A stretch of DNA of 64,000 bases from Pleurodeles waltl (GCF_031143425.1 NC_090446.1:1028103066-1028167065); one strand, 5' to 3'. Numbered from the stretch's first letter, positions 22,571 through 32,215 are shown. Translations and numbers: made by a program. Notes: a model not told the origin generated them from the sequence alone.

Positions 22571-23550
22571 GCTGTCAACTGTTGCTGCTCAATCTTCACA
22601 CTAGAAGGTGGGGAGTGGGCAGGTTCAGGTGCAGAACCCTACCCTGCTGCTGTGACAGAAGATCCTCCTCTAGAGTTGAGGATACCAGACTCTTCAAGCC
22701 CAGTCCGTAAACACAAGGATTACTTGGGCTCGTTCTTAATCTTCTTGAGAACTTTGGGCAGAAGTGGTATGAGTGGAAAGGTGTACAGAAGACCTTAATT
22801 GCACTAAAGATGAAAAGCATCCCCAAACGATTGCCACCATGGAAACTCCAAAGCGCAAAACGGCTGACATTGTGCGTTCTCTGCAGAGGCAAGCAGATCG
22901 AACAATAGCTCTCCCCACTGCTGAAAGCGTGTTTGCGCCACCTCCAGAGACACCATTCGTGAACCCCTAGGCATTTTCGGCTCAGTTCCACCACTTTGGC
23001 ATTCAAAGATACCTCCAGATGTTAAACCACCAGGGATATACCCTGCTGTTCCAGCATGTCCAGAGGTGCAGAGCCCACCCCGCCCTGCTTTTTGCAGTAC
23101 CACATGGCAGTGGTGTTGTCCGTGAACACCTGCACCACCTTTCGCTTGAGGGGGAAGAAAGGCTTTTAATGCCAGCCGGATCGCAGAGAACAGGTGATGA
23201 GAAGTCCGGTTTCCAATGGAGACCAGATGCCTCGGATCTCCACCTGTCCCAGATGGCTGCCACATTCCACGAGGGATGCATATGTCACTACTGCCAGATA
23301 TGGTTGGGCAAGGGAGAGGGAACTGCCTCTGACCCAATCGAGGTTTGTTAACCATCACTGTAGATCTATTGCAGTTCCTTGAGATCTGGACCTTGTCAGA
23401 GAGATTCCCCGGATGCTGCACCTACTGGAACTTCAGGTCCCACTACAGGTACCGCATATACCATCTGGTATGTGTCACAAGCAGGATGCAGGAGGCCATG
23501 AGGCCAAACACCCTCAGTCATTCCCAGCGAAATCCAGGATAGAGGCTGAA
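22570..23550 (-). pseudogene. DIRS-D RT/RNase H remnant, downstream part
   Basis: The 3' half of the RT/RNase H gene, separated from its 5' half (29,803-30,420) by DIRS-E. Minus-strand text shows the RNase H helix RLALKAFLPP near 23,160. There is a sequence equivalent to the LLGSMASCIHLVPNARLH region of DIRS-E near 23,440-23,510. Across the DIRS-E insertion the frame reads V-I-S-M-F-Q-P without a gap, so the insertion was clean. Confidence 0.7.
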
Positions 23551-24008
23551 GAAATGGTTTCTTACCTGTAACTCCAGTTCTCTCGTAGGGGTATTTCCAT
23601 GATAGTCATAAGCATTGAATAGTTCCGCGCGCCTGCGGGGACCCCGGAGCACTGATGTGAAGTATATTCTTAAGTGCAAACACCAGCCGTTTAAAGAAAA
23701 GGTCTGTCAAAAAACACTTAAGAATAACATTGTGCAGCCTATGTGAACAGCTACACAGGCCAAATTGTTGAAAAGAAAATCAATAGTAGTGTAAATTCAT
23801 GTTCAAACACCTATTTATTCTAGAAATGTAATAACAAATACATTCTCATACTTTATTTACCCCTCTGATGAGAATAAAACAATGCAGGGCAGTGTAGCCC
23901 ATAGGCTGCCATTATACAGAATGTAAATAGAGCTGTGCCTTTAAGAAAAGCCAAGTCTTCCTGTTTCCCATCATGCACAGCAAAAGGCAGTTGCCTCAGT
24001 TCTTTTTT
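23551..24008. repeat. DIRS-E left inverted terminal repeat with 27-nt outer extension
   Basis: Bases 23,578-24,008 match the reverse complement of 29,371-29,802 almost perfectly by eye. The exception is near the outer end, where GGGGTATTTCCATGATAGTC replaces GGGGATTTCCATGTATAGTC. The first 27 bases (23,551-23,577) are absent from the right repeat, the asymmetry expected of DIRS termini. In element orientation this is the 3' end. Confidence 0.9.
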
Positions 24009-24112
24009 GGAGGCTATTACCTGACATGAAGAAAAAACAAAACATTTGTTGGAGTACCCACCTCCATAATATTCATGTTCTATGTCAACTCCACCGGGGA
24101 GGAGGGAGGGTT

Positions 24113-24220
24113 GCTTATGACTATCATGGAAATACCCCTACGAGAGAACTGGAGTTACAGGTAAGAAACCATTTCTTCTCTCGTAGGGGATTTCCATGTA
24201 TAGTCATAAGCATTGAATAG
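24113..24220. repeat. DIRS-E internal complementary region
   Basis: Bases 24,113-24,175 are the reverse complement of 23,551-23,613 (left end with its extension). Bases 24,176-24,220 are the reverse complement of 29,758-29,802 (right end). Each half carries the bases that distinguish the two ends. The region thus templates joining of the termini, as in the DIRS-1 circle model. Confidence 0.92.
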
Positions 24221-24284
24221 AGTAGCAAGCCCATCCCCATAACCGCGGTGGAGTCGATATAAGAATACTGAGAAAAAACATGAA

Positions 24285-25334
24285 TCATGCAAACAAATTC
24301 TTGAGCAAAGCCTGTCCAACCTGAGCATCTGCCCTAGCGTCTGTATCAAGGCAGTAATGCTTAGTAAAGGTATGGACCGACCTCCAAGTGGCAGCCTTGC
24401 ATATTTCTGCCAAAGGGACATTTCTCATCAAGGCTACAGTAGCTGCTTTCCCTCTGGTCGAGTGGGCTTTTGGTCTACCACCAAGGGATTTGTTTGCTAA
24501 CTGATAACATAACATTATACATGAAACAATCCACCTGGATAAAGATTGTTTAGATGTGCCCAAACCTGTTCTGATTGGGCCATAGTTAATAAAAAGCTGT
24601 TGTGATTTTCGTAAGCTTTTTGTCCTGTCCAAGTAAAATTTCAATACTCTCTTTACATCCAGAGAGTGCAGAGTTCTCTCAGCAGGAGTAGCTGGATTCT
24701 GAAAGAAAGTCGGTAATGAAATTGTTTGGTTCACATGGAAGTCGGAGACTACCTTAGGTAGAAATTTTGGATGAGTTCTCATTACCACTTTTGCAGAATG
24801 AAAAACCGTGTAGGGTTCCTGAGCGCAAAGGGCCTGGATTTCGCTGACCCTACGCGCTGAAGTGATTGCCACCAGAAAAGCAGCTTTCCATGTGAGATGC
24901 TGCAGCGATGCCTTGTGTATCAGCTCGAATGGCGGCAGCATCAGACGTGATAAGACAACATTCAGTTCCCATGGAGGAGAAGGCTTTCTAATGGGAGGAA
25001 AAACCTTTTTTAAACCTTCTAGGAAATCCTTAATAATCGGAATCCGAAAAAAGGAAGTTTGTGAAGAACTCTTTCTGTATGCTGTTATCGCCGCCAAGTG
25101 AACTTTTATTGACGACAGTTGTAAGCCCGTTTTTGCCAAACTTAACAAGTATGGTAAGATAGATTGTTCTCCACAAGAAACCGGGTCAATGTTGTTGTGT
25201 AAACACCAAATGCAGAATCTCTTCCACTTGCTTGCATAGGCTGATCGTGTGGAAGGGCGTTTTGCTTCCCTCAGAATTTCCATACAGTCCTGAGGTAAGT
25301 TCAAATGTCCATATTGCACTAGCTCAGGAGCCAT
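24285..25334 (-). CDS. DIRS-E tyrosine recombinase (integrase)
   Basis: A 349-residue frame from an ATG at 25,334 to the stop at 24,285. It cuts and rejoins the DNA circle at the target through a covalent Tyr. The N-terminal helical part (RPSTRSAYASKWKRFCIWC) is followed by the catalytic domain. Visible catalytic residues are the Arg of ITSARRVSE, the H-x-x-R of KAHSTRGKA, and the Tyr of FTKHYC with W/H about 6-10 residues before it. The ATG overlaps the RT/RNase H stop by 16 nt, which suggests termination-reinitiation. The same frame is also open upstream to 27,146 (953 codons in all); that part overlaps RT/RNase H and is Ser/Arg/Pro rich, and I did not include it. The complete motif set and absence of stops suggest an active enzyme. 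Confidence 0.9.
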   Translation of the reverse strand: MAPELVQYGHLNLPQDCMEILREAKRPSTRSAYASKWKRFCIWCLHNNIDPVSCGEQSILPYLLSLAKTGLQLSSIKVHLAAITAYRKSSSQTSFFRIPIIKDFLEGLKKVFPPIRKPSPPWELNVVLSRLMLPPFELIHKASLQHLTWKAAFLVAITSARRVSEIQALCAQEPYTVFHSAKVVMRTHPKFLPKVVSDFHVNQTISLPTFFQNPATPAERTLHSLDVKRVLKFYLDRTKSLRKSQQLFINYGPIRTGLGTSKQSLSRWIVSCIMLCYQLANKSLGGRPKAHSTRGKAATVALMRNVPLAEICKAATWRSVHTFTKHYCLDTDARADAQVGQALLKNLFA

Positions 25335-27208
25335 GCTGCCAAACTCAACGATGAGGGGTTGGGATGAGATATCTGCCCTCTGAACTTCGTGAGAAGGTCC
25401 GGGCGATATGGTAGCCTGATGTGTGGTTTGAGTGACCGGTGAAGAAGGTCTGGGAACCACCACTGGCGTGGCCACTCCGGAGCAATTAGGATCATTTTGG
25501 TCTGAGCATTGGACAGCTTCTGGAGAACTGCCGGAATCAGGGGAAGCGGTGGAAAGGCGTAAAGAAATGCCCCTGACCAGCTTATCCATAGGGCATTCCC
25601 CAGTGTCCCTGGATGGTAATATCTGGAGGCGAAGTTTTGGCATTTTTTGTTTTCTGGGGTTGCGAATAGGTCTGTAGAAGGGGTACCCCAGAGTGCGAAA
25701 ATGGAATGAACGACGTCGTCGTGTAGTACCCATTCGTGGTTTTCGCTTATTACCCGACTGAGGGCATCCGCTTGAACATTCTGGATGCCGGGCAGGTGAG
25801 TTGCCACTAGCGACAGGTTCCTGGCTAGAAGCCAATGCCAGATTGTCTGGGCCTCTCTGGATAAAATTCTGGACCTGGTGCCTCCTTGTTTGTTCACGTA
25901 GTACATAGTGGCCACGTTGTCTGTCTGAAGAAGGAGAGTTTCCGTTGTCAGAGAGGGAAGGAAGGCTTTGAGCGCAAGGTGGACTGCGCGAAGTTCCAGC
26001 AGGTTGATGTGATAGAGACTCTCTTTCTGTGACCACTCGCCTTGGACTCGAAGATGTTCCATGTGCGCCCCCCATCCGAGCAGTGACGCATCTGTTACGA
26101 TGGTTTGAGATGGAGGTCGTTGTTGGAACGGAATCCCCACCAAGAGATTGCTGGGCAAACACCACCACTTGAGGGATTGTAGGGTGTGAGGAGACAGCAG
26201 GACTTTGTTCTCCCAATCGTCCCTCAGTTGACACCACTGATCCTCTAGATTTTCCTGCAATGGTCTCATATGGAGACGAGCATTGGGAACCAGATGGATA
26301 CAAGACGCCATCGAGCCCAGTAGAGAAGCTATTATTCTTGCAGTGGCTTGAGGTCTTTCCTGCAGTTGTTTGCACTTTTGGAGAATCGATAACCGTCGTT
26401 CCTCCGAAGGAAACACCTTTCCTAGCTTGGTATCTACAATGGCCCCTAAGTAATGCAACCTCTGAACAGGTGTTGCTGTTGATTTCAGAAGATTGACTTG
26501 AAGACCAAGTTTTTGTAGCAGTTGTAGAGTCCATTCGAAATGCTGCTGTGCCTCGAGATAGCTGGAGGCCTTTATGAGCCAATCGTCTAGATAGGGATAG
26601 ACGAATATTCGCTGTTTCCTCAAGTGGGCGGCTACTACCGCCATGCATTTGGAAAAAGTCCTTGGCGCTGATTTTAGGCCGAACGGTAGAACTGCAAATT
26701 GGTAATGGCGTTTTCCGACAGTGAACCTTAGGAATTTTCGATGTTTCTTGGCTACTGGGATATGGAAGTAAGCGTCGCAAAGATCTATCGCACATAGCCA
26801 GTCGCCCTGACGTAAATGTGGGTAAATTTGGTGTAAGGCTAACATCCTGAATTTTTCTTTGCGAATCCATTTGTTTGCTGTCCTCAGATCTAAGATGGGA
26901 CGAAACTCTTGTTTGTCTTTTTTCTGTACAAGGAAATATCTCGAATAAATCCCCTTCCCCTGTTGGCTGATGGGAACGGGTTCTATGGCTCTTTTTTGCA
27001 ATAGGATATTGACCTCTAACTGCAGAGCTTCGAGATGGTGGTTGACTGTTTTGGGTGGAACAGATGGTGGAGAACTGGTGAATCTGAGAGCGTAACCATG
27101 TCTCACAATATTCAATACCCAGGCGTCTGTTGTGATGTGTAGCCACTCGTCTAGATGATTTGAGATACTTCCCCCTACCGGAGTGGGTAACGGAGGAGGG
27201 GGAAGCAA
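25319..27208 (-). CDS. DIRS-E reverse transcriptase and RNase H
   Basis: A 629-residue frame that copies the element RNA and degrades it. RT: RPILDLRTANKW (103-114), AIDLCDAYFHIP with catalytic Asp142, LPFGLKSAP (174-182) and the YLDD box at 206-209. RNase H: VTDASLLGWG (Asp373), LLELRAVHLAL (Glu405), LQTDN (Asp430) and QADALSR (Asp481), so all four acidic residues are present. Residues ~490-629 are the conserved DIRS tail (STDLFAT, YAFPP-like AFPPLPLIP, LIAPEWP). The nominal first codon is TTG; there is no nearby ATG, and the frame is +1 to gag, so it is probably made as a gag fusion by frameshifting at the gag stop. Confidence 0.93.
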   Translation of the reverse strand: MLPPPPLPTPVGGSISNHLDEWLHITTDAWVLNIVRHGYALRFTSSPPSVPPKTVNHHLEALQLEVNILLQKRAIEPVPISQQGKGIYSRYFLVQKKDKQEFRPILDLRTANKWIRKEKFRMLALHQIYPHLRQGDWLCAIDLCDAYFHIPVAKKHRKFLRFTVGKRHYQFAVLPFGLKSAPRTFSKCMAVVAAHLRKQRIFVYPYLDDWLIKASSYLEAQQHFEWTLQLLQKLGLQVNLLKSTATPVQRLHYLGAIVDTKLGKVFPSEERRLSILQKCKQLQERPQATARIIASLLGSMASCIHLVPNARLHMRPLQENLEDQWCQLRDDWENKVLLSPHTLQSLKWWCLPSNLLVGIPFQQRPPSQTIVTDASLLGWGAHMEHLRVQGEWSQKESLYHINLLELRAVHLALKAFLPSLTTETLLLQTDNVATMYYVNKQGGTRSRILSREAQTIWHWLLARNLSLVATHLPGIQNVQADALSRVISENHEWVLHDDVVHSIFALWGTPSTDLFATPENKKCQNFASRYYHPGTLGNALWISWSGAFLYAFPPLPLIPAVLQKLSNAQTKMILIAPEWPRQWWFPDLLHRSLKPHIRLPYRPDLLTKFRGQISHPNPSSLSLAAWLLS

Positions 27209-27212
27209 AGAT

Positions 27213-29192
27213 TCAGGGCCTAGACGTGGGAGTTTGTCGAGGTGTCTGGGTCTGAGGTGTTGAACGACCCCTTGTCGACTTTCTGGAGAAGCCCCTCTGA
27301 TGCTGCTGCTGCTGCTGTTGCTGAGGGCGTGAAGACGACCAATGTGGAGCCTGATACCTGTGGGTGAACAGTCTTCTTTGATATGGGCGGAATCCCTTTC
27401 GCTGTTCTTTAGGTCGCTCTATGCCTACCGCTTTTAAGGTATCCAGCTCCGACTTCATTCTGGCCATCTCATCATCGGCATGAGAGCCGAATAAAGTGGA
27501 GCCTGAGAAAGGCAGGTTCTGTATCCTCTGCTGTGCTTCGTGTTTAAGCGATGTAAGCCGCAGCCATGCATGTCTCCTGAGCGCTATACCATGAGCATAG
27601 TTATGTGCAGAAAGAGTTGAAGCATCTGCCGCAGCACTTATGATCTGGTTAGAAACCATTGCTCCCTCGCTCACGACCTCTAGGAAATCTTCCCTTTTGT
27701 CCCTAGGGAGATGCTCTGAGAACTGTAGTATAGAGTCCCAGAGGGATCGATCATATCTCCCTAATAAAGCAGTGGCACTGGCTGCTTTCATGGTGATAGA
27801 TGCCGTCGAGCATACTTTTCTTCCTGCAGCATCGATCTTTCTGCTTTCTTTGTCTGGGGGAGCAGAGGAAGACGGTGACGTTGAATGCGATTTCTTCGCT
27901 GCCACTATAACTACCGAGTCTGGTACTGGATCCGACCTCAAGAATAGAGGATCTTGCTCTGGTGGACGGTACTTTTTAATGAGTCTGGAAGGAGCAGACT
28001 TTGTTGTAGCCGGCGTGAGAAAAATGTCCATTGCCGGTTCAATAAGACCCGGAACCAGTGGAAGTAAAGGTCGTGAAGATGTCCTTTGATGCAAGGTCTC
28101 AAAGATTACTGATGTCGATTGGGCTGGAGCTGCTAGCGGGATATTCAGCTTGGTTGCCCCTCTCACTAAGACCTCCTGAAATGTGTTGACATCATCTATG
28201 GGAGACACTCTTGGGGATGGTGAGTCTGATAAGGTTGGAGAGTAGTCTCGTGTGGACGATGAAGAATGTCCATGAGATTGACGACGGTGCCTTGAAGTAG
28301 ATGTACGCCTCGAGGAATGACCAGATCGCGTTGGAGTCCTCGGAACAGGTTCTGGAGGAAGCGCCGGAAGAGGAGCCGTAGGTGTTACCGGCGTCTGTGG
28401 TAAAGGCGACTGCCTTTGTGAGAGCTGTGGTGATGCTGGAAGTAGGATAAGCGAGGCCGAGGATTCTGAGGTTGTATAAACCCTTCTAGGCCTCTTAGAT
28501 GGTCTTCTCGACGTCGAAGCACTCCTCGACGTCGAACTGCGGTGACGCCGAGTGCCTCTAGACGTCGACTCGTCTCGCCGCTGAGAACCTCTCGACGACG
28601 AACCTCGACGTCGGTGCAGTGACGGTGAACGCCTCCGACGGCGAACACTGTCTCTCGACGGTGATCTCCCTCGCCGTGTCGACGGCGAGCCCGACTCGGA
28701 TCTCCTTGGCGTGGACTGTGTTCGCCGTGTCGACGGCGACCCAGATCCTCTCGACGTCGGGTGTCTTCGCCCCCTCGACGGCGAAATAGCTGTCGACGGC
28801 GAACGATGTCGTTTTCTCGCCGGCGAAGCACTCCTCGACGGCGAACATGTTGGCGCCGTTCCCTGCTTCGACGTCGACGCTCTCGACGTCGTCGGAGATC
28901 TATGTCGTTTTTCAGCAGGTCTGGAAGGAGTCATGGAGGAAACAGGTTGAGCCCTGGTAGAAGTCTGACCTTCTCCTCGCTCTGTAGTGGAATGGCCACT
29001 TTTTCTCCTGTCCTCTTTCGCCTGGAGTCGGATCTTCTCTCTGTCACGAAGGGTTCTTCTAGAGAAGGTTTTACAGATGTCACACGACTCCGGTTTGTGG
29101 CTGGATGGAAGACAAATTATACAGACCCTATGTGGATCTGTTTTAGCCTTCTTTCTTCCACAAGAAGGACATTTATCAAAAAGTGAAGGCAT
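27213..29192 (-). CDS. DIRS-E Gag-like nucleic-acid-binding protein
   Basis: A 659-residue frame from ATG at 29,192. The first 40 residues hold a zinc-binding pattern (Cys8, Cys11, His21, Cys24, Cys27, His32, Cys37, Cys40), typical of vertebrate DIRS gag. Residues ~95-235 are an RS-type domain dense in SPS, STRR and SRS repeats. A more conserved C-terminal helical half (DRSLWDSILQFSEHLP, YAHGIALRRHAWLR) ends in a Gln run encoded by CAG repeats (27,300-27,325) and an Arg-rich tail. It presumably packages element RNA. The stop is TGA in CCC-TGA-A context, with the RT frame entered by a +1 slip. It is the first gene after the right inverted repeat. Confidence 0.85.
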   Translation of the reverse strand: MPSLFDKCPSCGRKKAKTDPHRVCIICLPSSHKPESCDICKTFSRRTLRDREKIRLQAKEDRRKSGHSTTERGEGQTSTRAQPVSSMTPSRPAEKRHRSPTTSRASTSKQGTAPTCSPSRSASPARKRHRSPSTAISPSRGRRHPTSRGSGSPSTRRTQSTPRRSESGSPSTRRGRSPSRDSVRRRRRSPSLHRRRGSSSRGSQRRDESTSRGTRRHRSSTSRSASTSRRPSKRPRRVYTTSESSASLILLPASPQLSQRQSPLPQTPVTPTAPLPALPPEPVPRTPTRSGHSSRRTSTSRHRRQSHGHSSSSTRDYSPTLSDSPSPRVSPIDDVNTFQEVLVRGATKLNIPLAAPAQSTSVIFETLHQRTSSRPLLPLVPGLIEPAMDIFLTPATTKSAPSRLIKKYRPPEQDPLFLRSDPVPDSVVIVAAKKSHSTSPSSSAPPDKESRKIDAAGRKVCSTASITMKAASATALLGRYDRSLWDSILQFSEHLPRDKREDFLEVVSEGAMVSNQIISAAADASTLSAHNYAHGIALRRHAWLRLTSLKHEAQQRIQNLPFSGSTLFGSHADDEMARMKSELDTLKAVGIERPKEQRKGFRPYQRRLFTHRYQAPHWSSSRPQQQQQQQHQRGFSRKSTRGRSTPQTQTPRQTPTSRP

Positions 29193-29370
29193 TTCTAACT
29201 AGAAAATCCTCAAAATTCTGTCAGAATTTAACAGAAATCAGTAGAAAATGATCACTCAAAGGTAAAAACGTCGAGTGAAAATGAAATTCAGAAGATATTT
29301 CAATGAATTTGTCACAAAAGCTTTTGTGAGGTAGAGCTCAATGCTTCAGGGTCCTGTCAGCAGGAGCCGG
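29193..29370 (-). promoter_or_regulatory. DIRS-E leader between right inverted repeat and gag
   Basis: About 180 bp of unique sequence upstream of the gag ATG, AT-rich, with no ORF. In DIRS elements transcription starts in or near the 5' inverted repeat. No TATA box of obvious quality is visible here. Confidence 0.4.
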
Positions 29371-29802
29371 AAAAAAGAACTGAGGCAACTGCCTTTTGCT
29401 GTGCATGATGGGAAACAGGAAGACTTGGCTTTTCTTAAAGGCACAGCTCTATTTACATTCTGTATAATGGCAGCCTATGGGCTACACTGCCCTGCATTGT
29501 TTTATTCTCATCAGAGGGGTAAATAAAGTATGAGAATGTATTTGTTATTACATTTCTAGAATAAATAGGTGTTTGAACATGAATTTACACTACTATTGAT
29601 TTTCTTTTCAACAATTTGGCCTGTGTAGCTGTTCACATAGGCTGCACAATGTTATTCTTAAGTGTTTTTTGACAGACCTTTTCTTTAAACGGCTGGTGTT
29701 TGCACTTAAGAATATACTTCACATCAGTGCTCCGGGGTCCCCGCAGGCGCGCGGAACTATTCAATGCTTATGACTATACATGGAAATCCCCTACGAGAGA
29801 AA
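29371..29802. repeat. DIRS-E right inverted terminal repeat
   Basis: The 432-bp partner of 23,578-24,008; identity starts inside at AAAAAAGAACTGAGG and runs to the outer end CTACGAGAGAA. In element orientation it is the 5' end and probably carries the promoter. Confidence 0.9.
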
Positions 29803-30420
29803 CATTGATATCACAGCCTGAATATCTTGGACTCGCTGCTCATGAGGATGAGCCTGAAACTAAACAGTGTCAGAACAGCTCAGATGAAAGAATCGTCTGA
29901 GAGGGAGTCAGGTGTGACTGAAGCATATTTACAATGAACCTCAGCAAATGCAGGAGGCCCGGCGGAGTCTGGAGGTGGGAGATGACTGCCTGGGGCAAGC
30001 TCGCCTTCAACAGCCAGTCATCAAAATAGAGGAAGACACACTCCTGATCTCTGAAAATGAGCCACAACCACCACCATCACCTCTCTGAACATCTGAGGGC
30101 TGCTGGTAAGGCCAAAGGGAAGCATGGTGAACTGAAAGTGCTCATGGCCTACTGTGAACCGCAGGTAACATCTATGGGCAGGCAAAACAGAAAAATACAA
30201 AACAGGCATTCAGCAAGTCTAACGTCACCATCCAGTCTTCTGGCTCCAGGGCAGACAAGACCTAAACCAAAGTGAGCACCTTCAATTTCTCCTTCTTGAG
30301 AAAGGGATTGAGGGACCAAAAGTCTAGGATAGGGAAGAGAAACTTGTTCTTTCTGAGGACCAGAAAACAGCTGGTATAGCAACTTCTGGCACAGGAACCC
30401 TCTCAATGGCTTTGTTGGCC
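29803..30420 (-). pseudogene. DIRS-D RT remnant, upstream part
   Basis: Minus-strand frames show LRFTVGHEHFQFTMLPFGL (30,090-30,160), matching LRFTVGKRHYQFAVLPFGL of the intact DIRS-E RT. The catalytic box survives as LYFDDWLLKAS near 30,020, with Phe in place of the Leu of YLDD. Stops separate the pieces. The gene continues past DIRS-E at 23,550 and below. Confidence 0.8.
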
Positions 30421-30429
30421 AAGAAAGCC

Positions 30430-32215
30430 ATGACTTCCTCGCAGAGCACAGACAAATATTCCTCCGTCAGCTGGTAGTAAGATGGAGGTATGGATGAAGG
30501 GACAGTCTTGAACAGGAGGGAGTAGCGCCTTCAGACTATTTGCAAAATCCTGCTATCAGACATGATGGATTGCCAGCAGAGTATGTGATGGCGAATCCTG
30601 CTGCCAAATGTCCCGTCGTGGTGGTGGTGAGGGTGGGGGGTGCAAGAGTCAGAGTAGGAAGGTTTAGAGGCGGGGGAGGGGAGTGTCCAGACAGCTGGCC
30701 GCCTGATCCACGATGTCAGTGGATCCCACACTTGTCTGTCTTGCTCAGGCTGGGCAGCATGCGCAGCACAGTGGCTTGCCATGAGTGGCTAGAGTAGCCA
30801 CAAAAGGGGTGAAAGGCAGTCGGGGGGGATGTGGGGCCGCCGCAAAGCCCAAGGACCCGTCAGTAGCCAGAGAATCCTTTGAATGCTTGAGCATAGAGTC
30901 TGTCAGGTATCCGCAGAGATGGGTGCCATCAAAGGGCATGTCCATCAAAGAAGCTTGGACCTACTCTGAAAAGCCAGATGTCCTCAGCCAGGCATGGCAG
31001 TTTACAGCCACTGTCGATTAAATCACTCTGCCTAGTGAGTCAATCGCATTGAGCCCACAATAGATTCTGAACTTCGCTGCGTCTACCCCATCGTCAACCG
31101 CCTGAGAGAGTACAGCCCTGGTCTCCTCTGGGACCTGTAGCAGCACTTATTCAACTGTATCCCACGGCATGTGGTGATAACAACCCAAAAGGCATGAGGT
31201 GTTCGGAGACCGCAAGGCAACATTCTTCCCAAGTGAGTGCACCCCTTTTGGATTCTCTATCCAGGGGAGCAGCAGGGAATGTGCCCTGCGCGGTGGAGGC
31301 TTCGACCACCAAGCTATCAAGAAACCTGTGTTTCCCGGTGCAGGTGTGGGTTATCGTCCTGTTCAGAGGTACCCCTGTGCTGGGTCTGGACCAGGTACCC
31401 ATTAGGACGTCCATGACCGCCTCATTAAATGGGAGCAGGGGTTCTGAGGTGGAAGCTCCCAGTTGCATTCCCTCTGTAGAGAGATTAGTCTTGACAGCCA
31501 CCGAAGGCAGGCAAAGTTCTAGGATCGCAGCTGCTCTTCTCACCACTAAAGGGTAAAACGCCCATCCGACTCCATGTCAGAGTCGGTGATTACAATAGGG
31601 ATGGCACTGCCCGTAGGCGCTGGGAGCATCAGCATTGAATGGACTGAACCCCTGGGTGCCCCTTGGCCAAAGCAGTGAGCGTGGAGCCTGAAGGGGCCCC
31701 TTCCAACTCCGCAGGGCCCAAAGACACCCCAGCTGTGTCTGGCTGCCCAAAAATGAGGAGCATGGTCTCGTAAAAGGGGTTGCTCTGGCTTCCGGGAACT
31801 TGGTGACGTGCAGAGCCGGCCTAGGTGCAGGATCCGCAGAACACAGTCTTGAGTACCGATGCTCCCTCATCTCATTGGCCAACGGGCAAGGAGAAGTTGA
31901 AGAACGCTTTAACTTCTTAGTCATCTTCTTCTGCCTCCACTTACCCTATCGTCCAGAGGACCTGGACTGGGATGACAACGATGGAGGACTACGTGACCGA
32001 TCCCAGGACCACCTCTTGATCGCAATCTTGAATTACAGAGTTAAGCTTCGGGCCTCTATCAGCTTCAGGGACCGCTCCTTCAAAGCCTTCAGATGCTTGG
32101 CCCGAGGCTCTGGTGCCTGGAGCACGACCAGGACCCGAAGTTGTGCTCAAAGAGACACGAGGTGCGGATCCGCAATGGGCATTGCCTGATGTCAGGATCC
32201 ACAGGGCTTGAAGCC
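30430..32215 (-). pseudogene. DIRS-D gag remnant
   Basis: Scattered minus-strand pieces in gag order. A Ser/Arg-rich patch (RSRSPPSLSSQSR-like, near 31,960-32,010) follows a basic stretch with LKALKERSLKL near 32,065-32,090. EAVMDVLMGTW and RFLDSLVVEAS (31,300-31,450) follow, then MPFDGTHLCG near 30,920-30,945. A scrap of the same gene recurs at 61,122-61,335. Confidence 0.6.

Larger units (their letters stand above)
23551..29802 (-). mobile_element. Young, apparently coding-intact DIRS retrotransposon (DIRS-E)
   Basis: A 6,252-bp element on the minus strand with ~431-bp inverted terminal repeats, an internal complementary region and three intact genes: gag, RT/RNase H and tyrosine recombinase. 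DIRS elements are reverse transcribed to a circle and integrated by the recombinase without conventional target duplication. The only shared boundary sequence is GAA: CTGAA|GAAATGG at the left, GAGAGAA|ACATTG at the right. The empty site is GGCTGAAACATTG. No methyltransferase or hydrolase domain is seen. It is the least decayed element in the window, so probably the most recent insertion. Confidence 0.93.

Noticed and set aside
25335..27146. First 604 codons of the 953-codon recombinase frame as an established protein
   Set aside because: No domain is recognisable and the region lies entirely over the well-conserved RT/RNase H frame; I annotate only from the ATG at 25,334 and report the overlap as a finding.
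28385..28831. Arg-rich minus-strand frame as a separate gene
   Set aside because: It is an out-of-frame reading of the repetitive RS-coding tract of gag.
28711..29202. Plus-strand frames opposite gag
   Set aside because: They are the antisense of the gag gene, open because of the same hexamer repeats.
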